Shown in pieces: positions 60,266 to 64,000 of a DNA stretch of 64,000 bases. The stretch is from NCBI RefSeq assembly GCF_004193775.1, contig NC_041005.1, forward strand, positions 19,315,865-19,379,864. Direction: 5' to 3'. A program made the position numbers and the translations under genes. Position 1 is the stretch's first letter. Each line of letters begins with the position of its first letter. Source of the DNA: Glycine soja (Eukaryota > Streptophyta > Magnoliopsida > Fabales > Fabaceae). The notes under the pieces are model-generated. The model was not told the DNA's origin and made no database searches. It was given only the letters and a program-made list of their open reading frames with translations.

Positions 60266-60395
60266 ATTAATAATATAGATTATGTTGGCTCTAGCTGAAA
60301 GCCCAGACCCTTTTTTATGCTGTGATGACAAGAGTGAACACTGATATTTCTATCTCTAAATTTTTTTTCCTGTCATGCATGTTTGTTTCGTTATC
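58290..60395. repeat. Interspersed (TTA)n/(TTG)n microsatellites and two alternating repeat modules
   Basis: Module A (TATGT.GGCTCTAGCT..AA then TGATATTTCTATCTCT and GTCATGCATGTTTG, about 120 bp) occurs near 58368, 58719, 59080, 59224 and 60277. Module B (AAGGACGG..TTAGCTCA, CGATCCTTTGTCCC, CACGTGTGTCGC, about 165 bp) occurs near 58510 and 58881. Triplet runs separate them: (ATT)n at 58296-58350, 58678-58720 and 58840-58876; (TTG)n at 60218-60265. Confidence 0.9.
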
Positions 60396-61026
60396 GAGAA
60401 TTCTTAATTCATGAGTTGTAGGGAGGGATTTATGTCTTGCCAAGCTTGTTGAGAATCTTTCCACTGCTGAGATACAATTGGAGAAGAGGGGAGCAGAACG
60501 ATCGGTGGGAGCATTATGTTTTGGTTACTGTTCTTGGCAATAGAACATTCAACATATTTTTTTTATTTAAATTTATATTGTGCAGAAGACCAGCTACTGT
60601 ATCTTTACCATTGCTCTTCGTTTACCCTTTGTTAGCATATAAATTAAGCTCTAGTTATTTTGATTCTCTGCCATAAATTCAAACTTAAAATTTTCTAATT
60701 GGCAGCTAACCTTTTTGTGTACCTTGAACCTAATCATTAAAAATCTTCAAATCACAAAAATATGTTTTTAAAAATTCTAAATCTTAGAATTTTTGACTTT
60801 TTTCTTGGAAAGATTGATTTAGTTATTTTAATCAAATTGCTCAAAGTATTTCTTGCATTACTAACTGCAGATCTAAAAACAGTCCAGAAATATTTAGGAC
60901 AAATTTTTGTATAGATGTCTATCTTTTTATAAGTCACATATTATCTGACAGACTACCTTTTTTGTTGCTTCTTTTGTGCTTGGAAGCATCAATATCATAC
61001 ATGTGATGTGCCTTTGCCATTTACAG
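59501..61026. other. Helitron interior without recognised gene (apart from repeats)
   Basis: A possible exon at about 60425-60540 reads RDLCLAKLVENLSTAEIQLE then KRGAERSVGALCFG; it looks coding but I do not recognise it. Confidence 0.4.
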
Positions 61027-61182
61027 GTTCAGAATCTACATAGAATTAAATACAATGGAACAATTCAAGGTCTAAAATATATATGGAGAACTTAAGGTTT
61101 TCATGGGCTATTCAAAGGGAATGGTACTAATAATTGTCCCAAATTCTGCTATCTAGTTCTTCAGTTATGAGCAAGCTTTCAA
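61027..61182 (+). pseudogene. Captured mitochondrial adenine-nucleotide carrier exon
   Basis: Between acceptor TTTACAG and donor AA/GTAAGT the exon reads VQNLHRIKYNGTIQGLKYIW, RT, stop, GFHGLFKGNGTN and, after a frameshift, IVPNSA and FFSYEQAF. This is the first-repeat end and second helix region of plant ADNT1-type mitochondrial carriers (Mitochondrial carrier family). Two stops and a frameshift disable it. The other carrier repeats are absent. Confidence 0.85.
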
Positions 61183-61591
61183 GTAAGTTTTGCTTTAGAT
61201 ATACCCTGATGTATTGCACTTTTATGATGATAAATTTGTAATGATGGGATTTTGCCACCCTTTTGTATTTTAATTTTTTTAAAACAATTTTCTCTAAGCA
61301 TAGTCACTCTTTTGACAAAGTAGTTTCAATTTTTATATCCATGTCTTACATACATATCTCTTTCTCCTCTTTTGACTGAATGTTTCTTTTCTGGCAGAGG
61401 CATACAACATGATTATTGTCTCATGCTCATTCCAAATAAATCTTTGCGTGAACTTTACATAGTTTCTCCTCTTTTAATTTTTCATGCTCTGTTACACTCG
61501 CTGCGTATTGATCCGCAATTGTCTTTTTTGTTTTGGGGATTCGACAGACACATGCACAAGAAATTTCAGAATAAGCCTGATTTTTCACTTC

Positions 61592-61592
61592 A

Positions 61593-61637
<45 letters not shown>
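61592..61637. repeat. (TTA)n microsatellite
   Basis: About 15 uninterrupted ATT triplets. Confidence 0.95.
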
Positions 61638-61994
61638 TTAGATGACATGCAATTGAGAATTACTGTTGTGCCATCTTTTTACATCCATCATAGTAATTAG
61701 TTAATTATAAATATTAATTAACTTTCTTCATAATTCACTTGTGAATTTAATTTTAAGTCTATATTGCAATTAAAAAAAGCTTGCAAAGTAAATTAACAAA
61801 CAATAAAAAAAAAACCTATTGCAGGAGATGGAATCACTTTGAATGATATCACTAAAATTTCTCAGAAGATTATTTTCTGACCTCTCACTATGGCATCATA
61901 TGGGGATGGTAACAATCAATTAATTAGTAGTAATTTATTGGTTTTTTGGGCATTTCCACTTCAGGCTTTGGTTATTATTTATCCTCTTTTGCAG

Positions 61995-62264
61995 AGTCTT
62001 CCAAGCTGTGTAACTAGACATCTAAATGGCTGCGATCAACATATGACAATCCTTAGAAGATTAGGGCCTCCGCTATAGTGGAATGTTATTGTTCTTGATA
62101 TTGGAATTGGGGAAAAATATGTTGTGCAACCTTGGTATAAATTCCTTAAAGAAAGTGATTTTTCTCATGGTGATGAAATCTCATTCTACTACAGGCGTCA
62201 TGACCAAATTTGGGAAATTATCATTAGAAGTCAAAAGGATTGGGACGACAGTGATAGTGACTAA
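61995..62264 (+). pseudogene. Captured B3-like domain fragment
   Basis: After acceptor TTTTGCAG the frame reads SLPSCVTRHLNGCDQHMTIL, RRLGPPL, TAG stop at 62076-62078, WNVIVLDIGIGEKYVVQPWY, KFLKESDFSHGDEISFYYR, and ends at TAA 62262-62264. The W..F..ENDF/SDFSHGD pattern resembles the C-terminal part of plant B3 DNA-binding domains. I am fairly, not fully, sure of the family. It lies about 200 bp from the Helitron 3' end. Confidence 0.6.
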
Positions 62265-62473
62265 ATTAAGTTTAGGTTGTTTGTTTTATTTATTAACATT
62301 ACCTTAGTCAAATGAGTAATCTTGCTTTTTTTTTTTGTTTATGCAAACAATCTAATTATTATTAATATTACATATATTTTTATTTTTGTACTATTTTTCA
62401 TTTTAACACTGTATTATAGAATAAATAAATATTCATACAAAATAAATTACAAGTGACCCGTGCGTACAACTAG

Positions 62474-63309
62474 TATATATATAAAGAAGATAAAAATAAA
62501 GATTTTATGTATATTTCCTTTTTTTATTTAACAACTTTCAAAAACATATTTCTTTTTTTTTTCAATTGCATATAGATTTACCATAACAAAAAATAATAAA
62601 GAATCAAACTACAAACCTATGAATATAGATGACTTACTGGTGACCTGATTTACCTCACAAATAACAAACTTGAGTAACATATCAAATTTATTTATATTCT
62701 TTTTGCAAACTTTGGTACTAAAACATTTAAATTGTGTTTGTTATATAGTTTTGATAACATCTTCTTACTTAACATCACTATAGAACTCTTTGAAAGGTTA
62801 TTTAGCAATTTTTAGATCCTTTTCACATTTTTAAACAAAAATTAAATCAAAATGGTAATTTCACGAATGTTTTAGCAACTCACAAGTCACAATTGATCAC
62901 CAATTGGCTGTTAATATTTCACAAAATTTCAAATTTGCCACATGCTATTTCATAACAGATGAAAGTTTTTATAGGAATTTTTTTTGCTTAAATTTATGTA
63001 TATTTACATTTTTATTTAACAACTATGAAAAAAAATTCATTTATCTATCAAGTATTCATAGATTTACTCATTTTTGGTGCAATCATATTCCAACAAATAA
63101 TACAAATATTTTTAAGATGATTTGTTATATCGAAATTTATTTTTAAAAATTTAATTTTGAATTATTTTCTCGATCATCTCTTCTTTTTCTTTCAAAGCTT
63201 ATCAATTGGATTACGCTTATATATATATATATATATATATATTGTTGGAAGCCCACGCTCGACATTCCAATTTTTATTCCCATTACATTATTTTGGAAAA
63301 TTTTGTTAT
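62474..63309. other. AT-rich intergenic DNA, no gene
   Basis: No coding similarity seen. An (AT)n tract lies at 63216-63241. Confidence 0.6.
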
Positions 63310-64000
63310 TTCTGAATCCGGTCCATTTTTCAACCAACAATTAAAAAGGAGTCAAAGTGTTTCTTCTGTAAAAAGAAAGGACACATAAAGAAGGACTGCC
63401 CCAAATTTAAAAGTTGGTTTGAGAAGAAAGGTACACCATTTACTTTCGTTTGTTATGAATCTAATATGATTAATGTAAATCATAATACATGGTGGATTGA
63501 CTCTGGTTCTACAATCCATGTTTCTAATACCTTGCAGGGTATGGAAAGCCTAAGGAAGCCAGCGGGAAGTGAGCAGTGCATCTACTCAGGGAGTAGGATG
63601 AGCTCGCATGTAGAGGCCATTGGAATGTGCGTCTTAGTTTTAAGTAGTGGCTTTAAATTACATTTGGAGAAAGTTTTTTAAGTTCCTAGTTTTCGTAAAA
63701 ACTTAATTTCTGTTTATAAACTTGCACTTTTGGGATTTTATTTTAATTTTACAGACTTTGGTTTTAATTTACTAAATAAATATGAAATTATTGGTTGTGG
63801 TCAATTGGTTGATGGTCTTTATTCGATTGAATTGAAAAACGATGCTAATTATAATTCTATACACGTTTCTGTTGGGTTAAAATGATGTATTGTGAATGAA
63901 GAATCCTCTATGTTGTGGCATCGGAGATTAGGACATATCTCTATTGAGAGAATCAAGCGATTAGTAAATGAAGGAGTACTTGGTACTTTGGATTTTGCTG
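63310..64000 (+). pseudogene. Partial copia polyprotein (copia-3), runs off the window
   Basis: Plus strand: CCHC knuckle CFFCKKKGHIKKDCPKF at about 63360, protease active-site region NTWWIDSGSTIHVSN at 63486-63530, then YSIELKN and the GAG-pre-integrase motif LWHRRLGHISIERIKRLV near 63915-63970. Defects: a missing base in the A-run near 63348 shifts the frame, TAA at 63679-63681 replaces the Tyr expected in EKVFYVPSFRKN, and a TGA lies near 63883. It is less decayed than copia-1 and copia-2. Its integrase and reverse transcriptase should continue beyond 64000. Confidence 0.88.

Larger units (their letters stand above)
54375..62473 (+). mobile_element. Probable Helitron with captured gene fragments
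   Basis: The right end reads GACCCGTGCGTACAACTAG/T (62454-62474): CTAG fits the Helitron CTRR terminus followed by T, and CCCGTGCGTA resembles the left arm of the usual CCCGTGC hairpin, whose right arm is eroded. The proposed left end is in the TATCTCAATATAT segment before an (AT)n tract near 54375; the TTTATTGGTTTTTTGGACAT text just inside is common near plant Helitron starts as I recall. No target duplication is expected. Pieces of four unrelated genes, all plus-strand and with introns, lie inside, as typical for gene-capturing Helitrons. No Rep/helicase was found. The left boundary is uncertain. Confidence 0.6.

Noticed and set aside
60137..60331. Poly-asparagine protein
   Set aside because: It is the reverse translation of a (TTG)n/(TTA)n microsatellite.

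Overview
The window looks like AT-rich, transposon-dense nuclear DNA of a dicot plant, most likely a legume close to soybean (Glycine). This is inferred from spliced plant genes, Ty1/copia elements primed by initiator tRNA-Met, an RTE-type LINE with a (TTG)n tail, a CACTA element with ACGACGGTT-type arms, and Mutator-like elements. I see no bacterial, organellar or viral genome segment and no tRNA or rRNA gene. Only one apparently intact host gene is visible: a three-exon apoplastic-type aspartyl protease (AED3-like) on the minus strand at 10551-14030.

Layout. 1-10154: old plus-strand copia element (copia-1), its 5' LTR cut by the window edge, split by a 3.7 kb insertion. 10551-14030: the protease gene. 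15627-16279: a Harbinger/Tourist-type MITE. About 17.7-40.0 kb: a deep nest. A degenerate minus-strand copia (copia-2) has been hit by a solo LTR (20398-20874), by a 2.3 kb LTR-like element (21773-35027) and by a 5'-truncated LINE (about 35352-37950). The LTR-like element is itself split by an 11 kb autonomous-type Mutator element (23194-34151).

The 11 kb Mutator element has long inverted repeats, a flanking duplication and two convergent genes that start near opposite ends: a MuDR-type transposase (plus) and a plant-mobile-domain (MAIN/MAIL-like) gene (minus), separated by about 0.8 kb of degenerate telomere-like DNA. Both genes carry disabling mutations.

42446-48688: a second Mutator-type element with 9-bp duplications, split by a CACTA element (42963-47706, duplication CTC). 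The CACTA has picked up pieces of three host genes: the decapping enzyme DCP2, an aspartyl protease and a CPL1-type RNA polymerase II CTD phosphatase. 48689-54374: AT-rich non-genic DNA with a 340-bp foldback MITE and degenerate tandem repeats. About 54375-62473: a probable Helitron carrying plus-strand pieces of an Aurora kinase, a calcium-dependent protein kinase, a mitochondrial nucleotide carrier and a B3-like protein. 63310-64000: start of a third copia element running off the window.

The nest can be ordered in time from the target-site duplications: copia-2 first, then the LTR-like element, then the Mutator element; likewise Mutator then CACTA in the second nest.
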